Source: JAWWPG01 sp033850885 (GTDB taxonomy: Bacteria > Actinomycetota > Actinomycetes > Propionibacteriales > Nocardioidaceae). From it: a stretch of DNA of 64,000 nucleotides. Below the pieces are notes generated by a model that was not told the origin of the DNA, did no database searches, and saw only the letters and a program-made list of their open reading frames with translations. Location: contig JAWWPG010000046.1 of the NCBI GenBank assembly GCA_033850885.1, positions 124,001-188,000 of the forward strand, read 5' to 3'. This document shows positions 17,006 through 24,590 of the stretch, one piece after another. Positions within the stretch are counted from its first letter, which is position 1, and each line of letters begins with the position of its first letter. Made by a program: the position numbers and the translations under genes.

Positions 17006-18463
17006 TCAGTAGGCGAAGGCGAGCGGTCTGTCCTGGTCCGCGTCGTGACCAGGATCGGGCTGCTCCGAGAAGGGCGGTGCGCCGGCGACGACGTACTTCA
17101 GGATGAGGCCCGTCTCGACAACCATCAGCACCGCGTAGACAAGCGTGAGCGCGATCACGGACGTCAGGGCCGCCCCTGTGCTGACACTGGTCGACACGGA
17201 GTCTGCCGTCGTCAGCTGCCCGAAGACCGACCAGGGCTGTCGACCCGTCTCGGTGAAGATCCAGCCGAACGAGCAGCCGGCGATCGGCAGCAACGGAATG
17301 CCGATCGTCGCCCATCGCCACCTCCCGACACCGAACCGCGAGCTCTCCAGGGACCGCCCCTTCCGCATCAGCCAGAGCAGCAGTGCGCCCGCCACGGCAG
17401 CCAGCATGCCGAGGCCGATCATCAGCCGGAACGACCAGTAGGTGAGGGGGATCAACGGCACGTACCCGGACGGCGAGTAGGTGAGCGAGCCGGGCCGCTT
17501 TGCGTAGCGGGCCTCGTACTGCCTCCTCAGCTGGTTGATGCCCAAGACCTTGCCGTGGAAGCTGCCGGTCGCGAGGAAGGACAGCAGGTCGGGCACCTTG
17601 ATGGCGAAGATCTCCTTGGAGCCGCTCAGGGTGCCGATCGTGAGGATCGAGAACGACGCGGGCTGCTCGGTGTTGTAGAGCGCCTCGGCAGCGGCCATCT
17701 TCATCGGCTGGATGTCCGTCATGACCTTGCCTTGGGCGTCCCCGCTCACCGCGACTGCGACTCCGGCAGCCACCAGCACCCAGGCGCCGACTCGAACCCC
17801 GGTGCGGTAAAGGGCTTTGTCCGCTGGCGCAGTAGCGCGTCGTACGAGGTGGAACAACGCAACTCCGCAGACGAACGCACCCCCGACGAGATAGGCGGCG
17901 GTGACCGTGTGCGGGAACGTGACGAGCTGTGCCTTGTTGGTGAGGACTGCCCAGAAGTCGGTCAGCTGGGCCCGACCGGTCTTCGGGTTGTAGCGGTAGC
18001 CGACCGGGTGTTGCATCCAGGAGTTGGCGGTGAGGATGAAGTACGCCGACAGCAGGGTCCCGACGTGGACGACCCACATGACCGCGGCATGCAGGGCCCG
18101 CGGCAGCTTGTCCCAGCCGAAGATCCACAGGCCGAGGAAGGTGGACTCGAGGAAGAACGCAGCCAGACCCTCGATCGCGAGCGGGGCGCCGAAGACGTCG
18201 CCAACGAAGCGCGAGTAGGCACTCCAGTTCATGCCGAACTGGAACTCCTGAACAATGCCCGTGACGACCCCGATCGCGAAGTTGATCAGGAAGAGCCGGC
18301 CGAAGAACCGGGTCAGTCGCAGATAGTCCGGGTTCCCGGTGCGGACCCAGGCGGTCTCGAAACCCGCGACGATCGCCGACACCCCGATGGTCACCGGCAC
18401 GAACCAGAAGTGGTAGACGGTGACGATCGCGAACTGCCATCTCGCGATGTCGAGGACGTCCAT
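17006..18463 (-). CDS. cydA: Cytochrome bd ubiquinol oxidase subunit I
   Basis: 485 residues from the ATG at 18463, which has GGAGGA upstream. An in-frame start at 18583 adds 40 residues without homology and would run into the divergent regulatory region. The axial heme-ligand histidine lies in the first helix (ARWQFAIVTVYHFWF). TETGRQPWSVFGQLTTAD is the conserved motif beyond the quinol-binding loop, and KMAAAEALY is also typical. Nine membrane helices are expected. The enzyme oxidises menaquinol and reduces oxygen at low concentrations. First gene of cydABDC; its promoter region faces the divergent BlaI-type gene. Confidence 0.94.
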   Translation of the reverse strand: MDVLDIARWQFAIVTVYHFWFVPVTIGVSAIVAGFETAWVRTGNPDYLRLTRFFGRLFLINFAIGVVTGIVQEFQFGMNWSAYSRFVGDVFGAPLAIEGLAAFFLESTFLGLWIFGWDKLPRALHAAVMWVVHVGTLLSAYFILTANSWMQHPVGYRYNPKTGRAQLTDFWAVLTNKAQLVTFPHTVTAAYLVGGAFVCGVALFHLVRRATAPADKALYRTGVRVGAWVLVAAGVAVAVSGDAQGKVMTDIQPMKMAAAEALYNTEQPASFSILTIGTLSGSKEIFAIKVPDLLSFLATGSFHGKVLGINQLRRQYEARYAKRPGSLTYSPSGYVPLIPLTYWSFRLMIGLGMLAAVAGALLLWLMRKGRSLESSRFGVGRWRWATIGIPLLPIAGCSFGWIFTETGRQPWSVFGQLTTADSVSTSVSTGAALTSVIALTLVYAVLMVVETGLILKYVVAGAPPFSEQPDPGHDADQDRPLAFAY

Positions 18464-18615
18464 CGAGTCTCCTCCCACCGGGCAACGCATCTCCGCCGCA
18501 CCTACTGCGTCACCTGGAGTGCGTGGCGAACGGCAGTACGACGTGATCCGTTCCTCAACTCTGCCATCGCCGGTACCGGTCATCGCGGCTGGGTTCCAGT
18601 CGCACCGGTTTGGCT

Positions 18616-18636
18616 ACTATCAGGTGTAGTACTACG
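18616..18636. promoter_or_regulatory. Palindromic BlaI/MecI-type operator candidate
   Basis: Positions 18616-18632 read TACTA-N7-TAGTA, and 18627-18636 (GTAGTACTAC) is a perfect palindrome. BlaI/MecI regulators bind dyads built on TACTAC/GTAGTA-like half-sites. The site ends 25 bp before the GTG of the blaI-like gene and about 150 bp before cydA, so autoregulation is likely and control of cydA possible. Seen directly; binding is inferred. Confidence 0.6.
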
Positions 18637-18661
18637 CGAGCCGTTGGGTAGGCTCGCGGTC

Positions 18662-19048
18662 GTGGCCGCTTCGCCGATCCCCCGCCTCGGCGGACTGGAG
18701 CGACGCGTGATGGAGCACCTGTGGGCCGATCCGTCCGGTGACCGGTGGTTCACCGTGCGAGAGGTCCACGAAGAGCTGGCCCGGGAACGCGAGATCGCCT
18801 ATACGACGGTGATGACCGTGCTGCAGCGGCTCGCCAGGAAGCGTCTCACCCTGGAGGCCCGGGAGGGTCGGGCCTACCTGTACCGCGCCACGTCGACGCG
18901 AGGCGAGGTCACGGCGGACATGATGCGCGATGCGCTCGACTCGTCGAGCGAGGCTGACCGGACGACCGCACTCGTCCGCTTCGTCGACCAGGCCTCGCCC
19001 AGCGAGATCGCGGTTCTGCGACGGGCGCTGCGGACCCCCAAGCCCTGA
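18662..19048 (+). CDS. BlaI/MecI/CopY family transcriptional repressor
   Basis: 128 residues from a GTG at 18662, with GGGTAGG about 10 bases upstream. The winged helix is clear: RRVMEHLWADPSGDRWFTVR, then AYTTVMTVLQRLARKRLTL, the recognition region, and the wing EGRAYLYRATSTR. The C-terminal half holds helices that dimerise these repressors. In BlaR/BlaI systems the repressor is inactivated by proteolysis by a partner M56 peptidase, but no such gene is next to it here. It is divergent from cydA and preceded by a dyad typical of this family. The target may be itself, the cyd operon or a distant gene. Confidence 0.88.
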   Translation: MAASPIPRLGGLERRVMEHLWADPSGDRWFTVREVHEELAREREIAYTTVMTVLQRLARKRLTLEAREGRAYLYRATSTRGEVTADMMRDALDSSSEADRTTALVRFVDQASPSEIAVLRRALRTPKP

Positions 19049-19092
19049 CACCCCCCGCGAGCCCTCACGCCTCCGCCGCGCGCCTGTGACGC

Positions 19093-19178
19093 GTTTGAGT
19101 GGTGCACCACCCAGGTTGCCCTCAAGCCACCTAGGTCTGGGTGGCTCCAGGTCTGCTTGAGTGGTGCACCACCCAAAC
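19093..19178. repeat. Palindromic intergenic repeat pair (REP/BIME-like)
   Basis: Two copies of gagtggtgcaccaccca (19097-19113 and 19159-19175) each contain the perfect palindrome GTGGTGCACCAC. They are arranged as a near-perfect inverted pair: 19093-19113 pairs with the reverse complement of 19158-19178 with two mismatches. Between them 19127-19144 can fold on its own. The element fills the gap between two convergent genes and probably acts as a terminator or REP-like unit. Confidence 0.75.
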
Positions 19179-19199
19179 GCCCGGCTCGGCCCGGGCCGG

Positions 19200-21662
19200 T
19201 CACCAGCCGGCCCCGAAGCATTGGAACGACGACAGGTCGGAGGCCTTGACCTCACGCACGGCATCCGCGAGGGCTTCTGCCGGGGGGTGCCCGAGGGCGA
19301 GCCGGGAGTGGGTTGCCGTCAGGACCTCGCACGCGACGTCGTCGGCCACACTGGCGGGGGCAGCCACCACGCACCTGGCACCGGCATGCAGCCAGGCGAC
19401 GGTCATCCCGATGGTCTCCCGACCCCACCGCAGGGACGAGCGGCCGAGCTCGCACGCCGACAAGATGACGGTCAGCGGAATCGACGAGAGCTGGTCGATG
19501 TCGTAGCCGAACCACGGCCCGTCTGCCAGCTCCAAGCCGGAGAAGAGCGGGTTGTCGGCGGAGTGCCGACCGTGGGCTGCGACATGCAGCACGTCGACCC
19601 GACCGGCGAGGTCGCTCACCTCGGCAGACCGCGCCTGCGGACCTAGCAGCACCTCGGCAGCCGCCCAGCGAGCCGCCGCCAGGCTGACCTCCTCCTCTGC
19701 CCGCGGCACGTCCGGCCCGGCCACCAGCCCGACCCGGTCCAACACGAAGGGGCGCTCGCGCTGCGTCAGCCACAGGGAGGTCGACCGAGGCACCGTCAGG
19801 GCGCGGTTCTGCAGGCCGGGCAGCATCGGCCAAGGTGTACCGGCGAGCGCGCCCGCGGGCACCACGACGAGCCGGTCGGCATCGAGCCGGTCGCCGAGCG
19901 GCGCCACCAGCAGCCTCGCCAACTCTGTCACCCGATCCCGCAGGGCATCGTCGACGACCCCTCGAATCGCGGGCGGAAGATCTGTAGCGGCCATGTCGAG
20001 ATCGGCCTGCATGCCGGACAACAACGCCCGCACGCCACCGAGCCCGCCCAACGGGACCACATCGCGTCGGCCGTCTCCCACGACGAGGCAGGTCAGGGTG
20101 TCGTCGACCGTGACGTACGACGCCAGCACGCCTCCCGAGGCCGAGAGCGCCGCCTCGACCTCGTCGAGGGTCGTCGGCTCGGTGACCCGGCGGGAACCCT
20201 CGCCGTACCACGCCTGCTGACGGATCCGTGCGCGCAGCGCGGAAGCCGTCGCCTCGTCGGGAGCCTGCCTCAGCTCGGCCAGGGCACGCACGGCGTCCGG
20301 GTCACCGGGGGGCCTCACCGGCATCACCCGGCTGGCCAGCGTTCGAGCCCGCTCGGACCACTCGAAGACCACATCGGGGTGCCCGTCGGCGAGTGCCAGC
20401 CGGATACCGTCGAAAGCGAGCCGTCGCCCGTGCCCGACCAGGGAGCTCTGCAGGTCGAGGCTGCCGAAACCGGACTGCCATCCGTGGAGCTCCTCCAACC
20501 CGCGCCGTACGTGGCCGAGCGCGGTCTTGCGCCGCCCCTTCGCCGCCGCCACCTCGGCCCGCACCTCGCTGGCCAGCAGGCGGACCGGAAGCGGTGTCGC
20601 GGGTCCGGGACGCGCCCGGGCGAGCTGGCGCCCCGCGGCCGCCAGGTCACCGGCAGCGAGCTCCGCCCGGGCGGCGGAGAGGGTCATCGCGAGTGCGTCG
20701 TGACGCAGCCCGTGCTGGCGCAGCACGAGAGCGAGCTCTGCAGCTCGGCGGGCCGACCCGGCTCGCCGGGCCGGCGCGGCGCGTCGGCTCGGCGAGCCGG
20801 CCTCGATCTCGGCGGTCAGCTTCACACCCTCGGCGCGCAGCGCCCATGCCTCGCTCCCCCGCAGGCGAAACCTCCGCTCCGCACGCCGTGCGACCGTCGA
20901 CGCTCTCAGCGGGTCGTCCCAAGCCAGCGTCTGCGCCAGCAGCAGCTCGACCTCGGCCTGGCGCTGACGGAGCCCACGGAACCCATAGGCGCGGGCCGCC
21001 TTCTCAAACGCCGCCAGCGCGTCGGCCGGCATCCCGGCAGCTACCAGGACCTCGGCGCGGTCCTGCGAGACGACGGCCTGGTACGTCGCGGAGAGCCCCT
21101 CGAGCAGCGGGGCGGCCGCCTCCATCATCCGCAGCGCCGTCACCAGATCCCCCAGCAGCAGCCGCGAGTACCCGAGATTGTGGTCCGCCTTGGCCGCCTC
21201 GACCTCGTCGCCCGCTGCACGGTACAGCTCGGCGGCACGTCGGGAGTCCTGGGCGGCCCGCTCGGCGTCTCCGCGATGAAGGTACACGAGCCCCCGGTTG
21301 AGGTACGCCCGCGCTCGCGACTCGGGGGAGTCGTCGAGCAGTGCGATCGCCGCGGCGAACGAGCCGAGCGCCGCCTGACCTGCCCCTGACCGCATCTGCA
21401 GAAGCGCAATCTGCGACTCGACAAGCCCTCGGACCTGCCTGCTCAGGCCGGGCTCGGTGAGCGCCTCCGCGCACAGGGCCAGACCCTGGGCGGTGCTGCC
21501 GAGCTCGGCCTCGACGTACCCCAGGCTCAGCTTGACGCGGGCGATCGTGTCCGGCACGTCTGCCCTTGCCAGCGCCCGGCGGAACAGCTGACGGGCCGAC
21601 GCGTAGCGGCCCGCGTTGCTGCGCGCAAGGCCGCGACCGTGCAGCTCCTCTGCGCTCAGCAT
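19200..21662 (-). CDS. TPR-CHAT domain protein (caspase-like protease)
   Basis: 820 residues from the ATG at 21662, 7 bp after the subtilase stop; the longer frame runs into that gene. The N-terminal ~420 residues are helical TPR-like repeats (AYLNRGLVYLHRGDAERAAQ and similar). The C-terminal ~270 residues are a CHAT domain of clan CD. The catalytic pair is visible: His697 in LHVAAHGRHSADNP and Cys737 in VILSACELGRSS, 40 residues apart. CHAT proteins are relatives of caspases and separase and are often activated through their TPR parts. No membrane segment. Last gene of the sigma-172aa-S8-CHAT unit, which suggests a protease cascade. Substrate unknown. Confidence 0.88.
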   Translation of the reverse strand: MLSAEELHGRGLARSNAGRYASARQLFRRALARADVPDTIARVKLSLGYVEAELGSTAQGLALCAEALTEPGLSRQVRGLVESQIALLQMRSGAGQAALGSFAAAIALLDDSPESRARAYLNRGLVYLHRGDAERAAQDSRRAAELYRAAGDEVEAAKADHNLGYSRLLLGDLVTALRMMEAAAPLLEGLSATYQAVVSQDRAEVLVAAGMPADALAAFEKAARAYGFRGLRQRQAEVELLLAQTLAWDDPLRASTVARRAERRFRLRGSEAWALRAEGVKLTAEIEAGSPSRRAAPARRAGSARRAAELALVLRQHGLRHDALAMTLSAARAELAAGDLAAAGRQLARARPGPATPLPVRLLASEVRAEVAAAKGRRKTALGHVRRGLEELHGWQSGFGSLDLQSSLVGHGRRLAFDGIRLALADGHPDVVFEWSERARTLASRVMPVRPPGDPDAVRALAELRQAPDEATASALRARIRQQAWYGEGSRRVTEPTTLDEVEAALSASGGVLASYVTVDDTLTCLVVGDGRRDVVPLGGLGGVRALLSGMQADLDMAATDLPPAIRGVVDDALRDRVTELARLLVAPLGDRLDADRLVVVPAGALAGTPWPMLPGLQNRALTVPRSTSLWLTQRERPFVLDRVGLVAGPDVPRAEEEVSLAAARWAAAEVLLGPQARSAEVSDLAGRVDVLHVAAHGRHSADNPLFSGLELADGPWFGYDIDQLSSIPLTVILSACELGRSSLRWGRETIGMTVAWLHAGARCVVAAPASVADDVACEVLTATHSRLALGHPPAEALADAVREVKASDLSSFQCFGAGW

Positions 21663-21669
21663 CCACCCA

Positions 21670-23325
21670 TCATGGCGTGATGGACGTCGCCTCGGAAACC
21701 GCATCCCAGCCGCGCTGAACAGCCTCGGCCCGCGACGGCGCCGCATCCCGCGCCGGCATCTTGTCGAGCATCAGGCTGGCGATCCGCCCAGCCTGAAGAG
21801 GAGCCGCGAACGACGTACCGCTCCACACCGCGAACTGTCCCGTGAAGTCGTCCGGGTCGATGCTCTCGCGGACCCGGCCGTACGCCCGCGTCCGCGCCAT
21901 CGGCTGGAGGCCGCCTTGCAGCGGCGGCATCGTGCTCAGGACCGCAGCCCCGTTCGCATAGGAGCGCACCCAGGGACCCGTGTTGCTGAACAGGGCGACG
22001 GTCTTGGTGTTGGGGTTGAGTGCCCCCACCGAAACCACCGGCACGCACTCGCCGCTCGGCTGCACCTGACCCTTCCCGTTGGACCAGGGTGCGAATGCAG
22101 CCGGGAACAGCGGCCGGGCCGTCGCGTCGTTGCCCGCAGAGCAGGTGACGACCGTGCCGCACTCGCCGAGGAGCTCGACGAGGTGGTACATCGTCGGGTC
22201 GAAAAGATGGTCCTCGGGTGTCTCGTGGTAGTAGCCCATCGACATGTTGAGGACGTCGACCGGATGGCCGTCAGGGTCGCCGTCGTAGTAGCGGCGCACC
22301 AGCTCGGCGACCTGGGTCAGCCCGTTGACCCAGTCGGACTCGACGATCGGCCCACTGGAGTTGACGACCCGCCAGGCCGCGATGTCGGCATCGGGGCACC
22401 CCTGGTGGACGAGGCCGGCGATGAAGGTGCCATGGCCGGAGAGCTCGTCGATCCCACCGTCGAGCGGACCTACCTGGTCACCGCGGTTCTCCGGGTTCGT
22501 CGCCGGGTTGGTGTAGCCGATGCGACGACCGTCGATGCCGATGTCGGTTCGCACGACCGGGTCGAGCCACGGATGGGACCCGCACCCGGTGTCCAGGATG
22601 CCCACGACGGGACGACGACCCGGCAGGTCTGCGTCCGGCCGGCGCGCAGGTGGTGGACCCACGTAGGCGACGGGCTGTCGACCGCCGCTGCCCGGCACCC
22701 CGTACGTCGCGACCGGGTAGCTAGAAGAGGCCGCGAACGGGTTGGACGAGTCGAAGGGGTTGGACGAGTCGAACGGGTTGGACGAGTCGAACGGTGTCAC
22801 GAAGAGCACGTGGTCGAGACCCACACCCTGCAGCGAGTCCACCCCGAACCGCGCTCGGGCCTGCTGAAGCAGCACCCAGCCGTCGGGGGCGACGGCCGCC
22901 TTCTCGGACTTGACCGTGAGCTTGAAGCGGGAGACGCCGAGCTGACCCTTCGCCCACGACCTGCGCTGCTGCCAGCGGGCCCGCCGCTCCTCTCCCCCGT
23001 TCACCCGCGCGGGGCGGAACGATCTGTCGACGCGGACCTCCCAGTCCAGAGCGCCGGCCACCTCGCGCAGCATGGCCAGCACCTCGCCGCGGTCCCGCAA
23101 CGCCGAGACCACGAGCCGTGGCCCGACGTACACGGTGGGACGAGGCGAGACACCGGCGACCGTGATCGCCGTCGCAGGATCGAGCACCCGGCCCTCGACC
23201 TGCTGCAGCATCCGCCTCGACGGCGGAGTGGGGTCCCGGTCGTAACGCGAGCGGTACGAGCCGACCGAACCCGGCCCTGCGGGGCTCCGCCCGCTGCCAC
23301 CGGTGCCATCAGGAGTCTCGGTCAC
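21670..23325 (-). CDS. S8 family serine peptidase (subtilase) without signal peptide
   Basis: 551 residues from the GTG at 23325, preceded by AAGGA at the right spacing and 11 bp after the upstream stop. The longer open frame belongs to the neighbour's shadow. The first ~170 residues are a non-catalytic domain. A repeat linker follows (about 179-197). The subtilase core has Asp245 (VVGILDTGCGSHP), His298 (SGHGTFIAGL), Asn399 (SAGND) and Ser505 (WSGTSFAAP). No secretion signal is visible, which is unusual for subtilases and suggests a cytoplasmic role. It is placed between a small acidic protein and a CHAT protease, so mutual activation by cleavage is possible. Confidence 0.87.
   Translation of the reverse strand: MTETPDGTGGSGRSPAGPGSVGSYRSRYDRDPTPPSRRMLQQVEGRVLDPATAITVAGVSPRPTVYVGPRLVVSALRDRGEVLAMLREVAGALDWEVRVDRSFRPARVNGGEERRARWQQRRSWAKGQLGVSRFKLTVKSEKAAVAPDGWVLLQQARARFGVDSLQGVGLDHVLFVTPFDSSNPFDSSNPFDSSNPFAASSSYPVATYGVPGSGGRQPVAYVGPPPARRPDADLPGRRPVVGILDTGCGSHPWLDPVVRTDIGIDGRRIGYTNPATNPENRGDQVGPLDGGIDELSGHGTFIAGLVHQGCPDADIAAWRVVNSSGPIVESDWVNGLTQVAELVRRYYDGDPDGHPVDVLNMSMGYYHETPEDHLFDPTMYHLVELLGECGTVVTCSAGNDATARPLFPAAFAPWSNGKGQVQPSGECVPVVSVGALNPNTKTVALFSNTGPWVRSYANGAAVLSTMPPLQGGLQPMARTRAYGRVRESIDPDDFTGQFAVWSGTSFAAPLQAGRIASLMLDKMPARDAAPSRAEAVQRGWDAVSEATSITP
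22738..22791 (-). repeat. Three in-frame 18-bp repeats coding FDSSNP in the subtilase linker
   Basis: Three consecutive 18-bp units encode (FDSSNP)x3 at residues 179-196, followed by a further F. They sit between the N-terminal domain and the catalytic core. The units are nearly identical at DNA level, so copy number could change by slippage. The Asp in each unit makes the linker a conceivable cleavage site. Confidence 0.85.
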
Positions 23326-23336
23326 GGCACTGTCCT

Positions 23337-23855
23337 TTACAGCTCGAAAGTGGGGGTGGCGAAGAGCTCCTGCTCCTCGTTGGGCTGAGACGACTGCTTC
23401 GCCACGAACCAGCAACGCGTCGGTCCGCCGGGTAGCTGCGGAATCTCGAACCGCCCGTGCGCATCGACGTCGGCCTCCCACGTCCGGGCGGCCTGTTTGA
23501 CGGTGACCCGCATCTCCCGGGCGGGGGTCACCCAGCCGTCCATGCGGCGGGACCCGCCGCCGGTGCCGCTGACCCGCAGCAACAGCGCGAACGACTCGCC
23601 CGAGAAGGTGATGGTCACCGCATCGGCGGTGCCGTTCGTGCCACGGGCACCCGCGAGCCGGTCGGTGCGCTGCATGAGGTGGAGCAGCTCGTACTCCCTG
23701 TCGAGGTCCTCCGTCGCGAGCGCGACGAGGACGTGCTCGACCAGGTTGGCGGGCATCGGGTCGCGGGCCTCCCACATCGCCGCCAGGTCGCGCCAGAGCT
23801 CGGCGTCCTCGTCCGGCTCAGGGACCCGGTCGGAGTCGAACCTGTCGTCAGTCAT
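23337..23855 (-). CDS. Acidic protein of the sigma/S8/CHAT unit, possible sigma regulator
   Basis: 172 residues, no recognised domain. The first ~60 residues are acidic and helical (DEDAELWRDLAAMWEARDPM, then a helix ending LDREYELLHLM). From about residue 75 the sequence is beta-rich, and DVDAHGRFEIPQLPGG resembles carboxypeptidase-regulatory-like or anti-sigma-associated beta domains. It overlaps the sigma gene by 8 bp and is followed 11 bp later by the subtilase, so the three are co-expressed. Position immediately after a sigma gene is the usual place for an anti-sigma factor, but there is no zinc HxxxCxxC motif and no membrane helix. The role is inferred only from position. Confidence 0.7.
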   Translation of the reverse strand: MTDDRFDSDRVPEPDEDAELWRDLAAMWEARDPMPANLVEHVLVALATEDLDREYELLHLMQRTDRLAGARGTNGTADAVTITFSGESFALLLRVSGTGGGSRRMDGWVTPAREMRVTVKQAARTWEADVDAHGRFEIPQLPGGPTRCWFVAKQSSQPNEEQELFATPTFEL

Positions 23856-24507
23856 CAGCCATCTCCCGACTCTCTCCTGCCAGCAGAGCCTTCAGCTTTG
23901 CCAGGCATCGTCCACGGGTGGGCCCAATGCTGCCCACGGGTATCTGCAGGTCCGCTGCCAAGCCTCGGTAGTCGGGCCTGTCCTCGAACGCGACAATGCG
24001 CATCAGTCGCTGGCAGCGTTCCGAGAGCTGGCGAACACATGCCCAGAGCCGGTCACGATCGTCGTCGGCGAGGGCGGCCGACTCTGCCGAAGGCTGCGTG
24101 GGCAGCTCCCACTCGAGGACCTCGTCGGCCACGGCGGCGATCCTGGACCCGGCCTTGGCGACCCGCCACGCCTCGCGCCGCGCGGTGGTGGTCAGCCAGG
24201 CGGCCACCGCCTGCGGCTCGGCTATCGACTCCTGGCGACGTACGAAGGTGAGCCACGTCGTCTGGACGACGTCCTGGGCGCGCTCGCTGTCGAGGCCGTG
24301 CGCGCGTACGACCTGCCAGAGCACCGGCGACAGGCCACGCACCATGTCGTCGAGACCCTGGGAGTCGCCGGCGCGCCAGCGGCGGAAGTGGTCGGCGGCG
24401 TCCGTCCAGACGCGGGCAGCCCCGGAGGACGACGTGGCGTCACTCGCCATCGTCACCCGCACGGTCTCGGGGTCCGTCACAGTCTCGACGTCTGTAAACC
24501 AGCTCAC
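23848..24507 (-). CDS. ECF-like RNA polymerase sigma factor
   Basis: 219 residues with sigma region 2 (about 52-105, LDSERAQDVVQTTWLTFVRR, AVAAWLTTTARREAWR) and region 4 (about 155-205, RCQRLMRIVAFEDRPDYRGL, then LQIPVGSIGPTRGRCLAKLK). GPTRGRC replaces the more common GTVKSRL type of sequence. The GTG at 24507 is the longest start; an ATG at 24450 directly before the sigma domain is equally plausible. First gene of the unit with the acidic protein, subtilase and CHAT protein. A perfect inverted repeat lies 29 bp upstream, which could be its operator. Confidence 0.85.
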   Translation of the reverse strand: MSWFTDVETVTDPETVRVTMASDATSSSGAARVWTDAADHFRRWRAGDSQGLDDMVRGLSPVLWQVVRAHGLDSERAQDVVQTTWLTFVRRQESIAEPQAVAAWLTTTARREAWRVAKAGSRIAAVADEVLEWELPTQPSAESAALADDDRDRLWACVRQLSERCQRLMRIVAFEDRPDYRGLAADLQIPVGSIGPTRGRCLAKLKALLAGESREMADD

Positions 24508-24535
24508 ATCTGCAAGGAGTCACGGCTACCGGTCT

Positions 24536-24572
24536 TGATACGTCAGGAGAAAACTCGGCAATGGACGTATCA
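24536..24572. promoter_or_regulatory. Perfect 9-bp inverted repeat upstream of the sigma gene
   Basis: TGATACGTC (24536-24544) and GACGTATCA (24564-24572) are exact reverse complements, 19 bases apart. They lie in the gap between the membrane-protein gene (stop at 24591) and the sigma gene. There is no T-run, so an operator with half-sites 28 bp apart is more likely than a terminator. Confidence 0.55.
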
Positions 24573-24590
24573 GCGTAGCGAGCGGACACC

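Noticed and set aside
16778..19048. A 756-codon plus-strand open frame across cydB/cydA
   Set aside because: It is antisense to two clear bd oxidase genes and results from high GC content. Only its last 128 codons are real, the BlaI-like protein starting at 18662.
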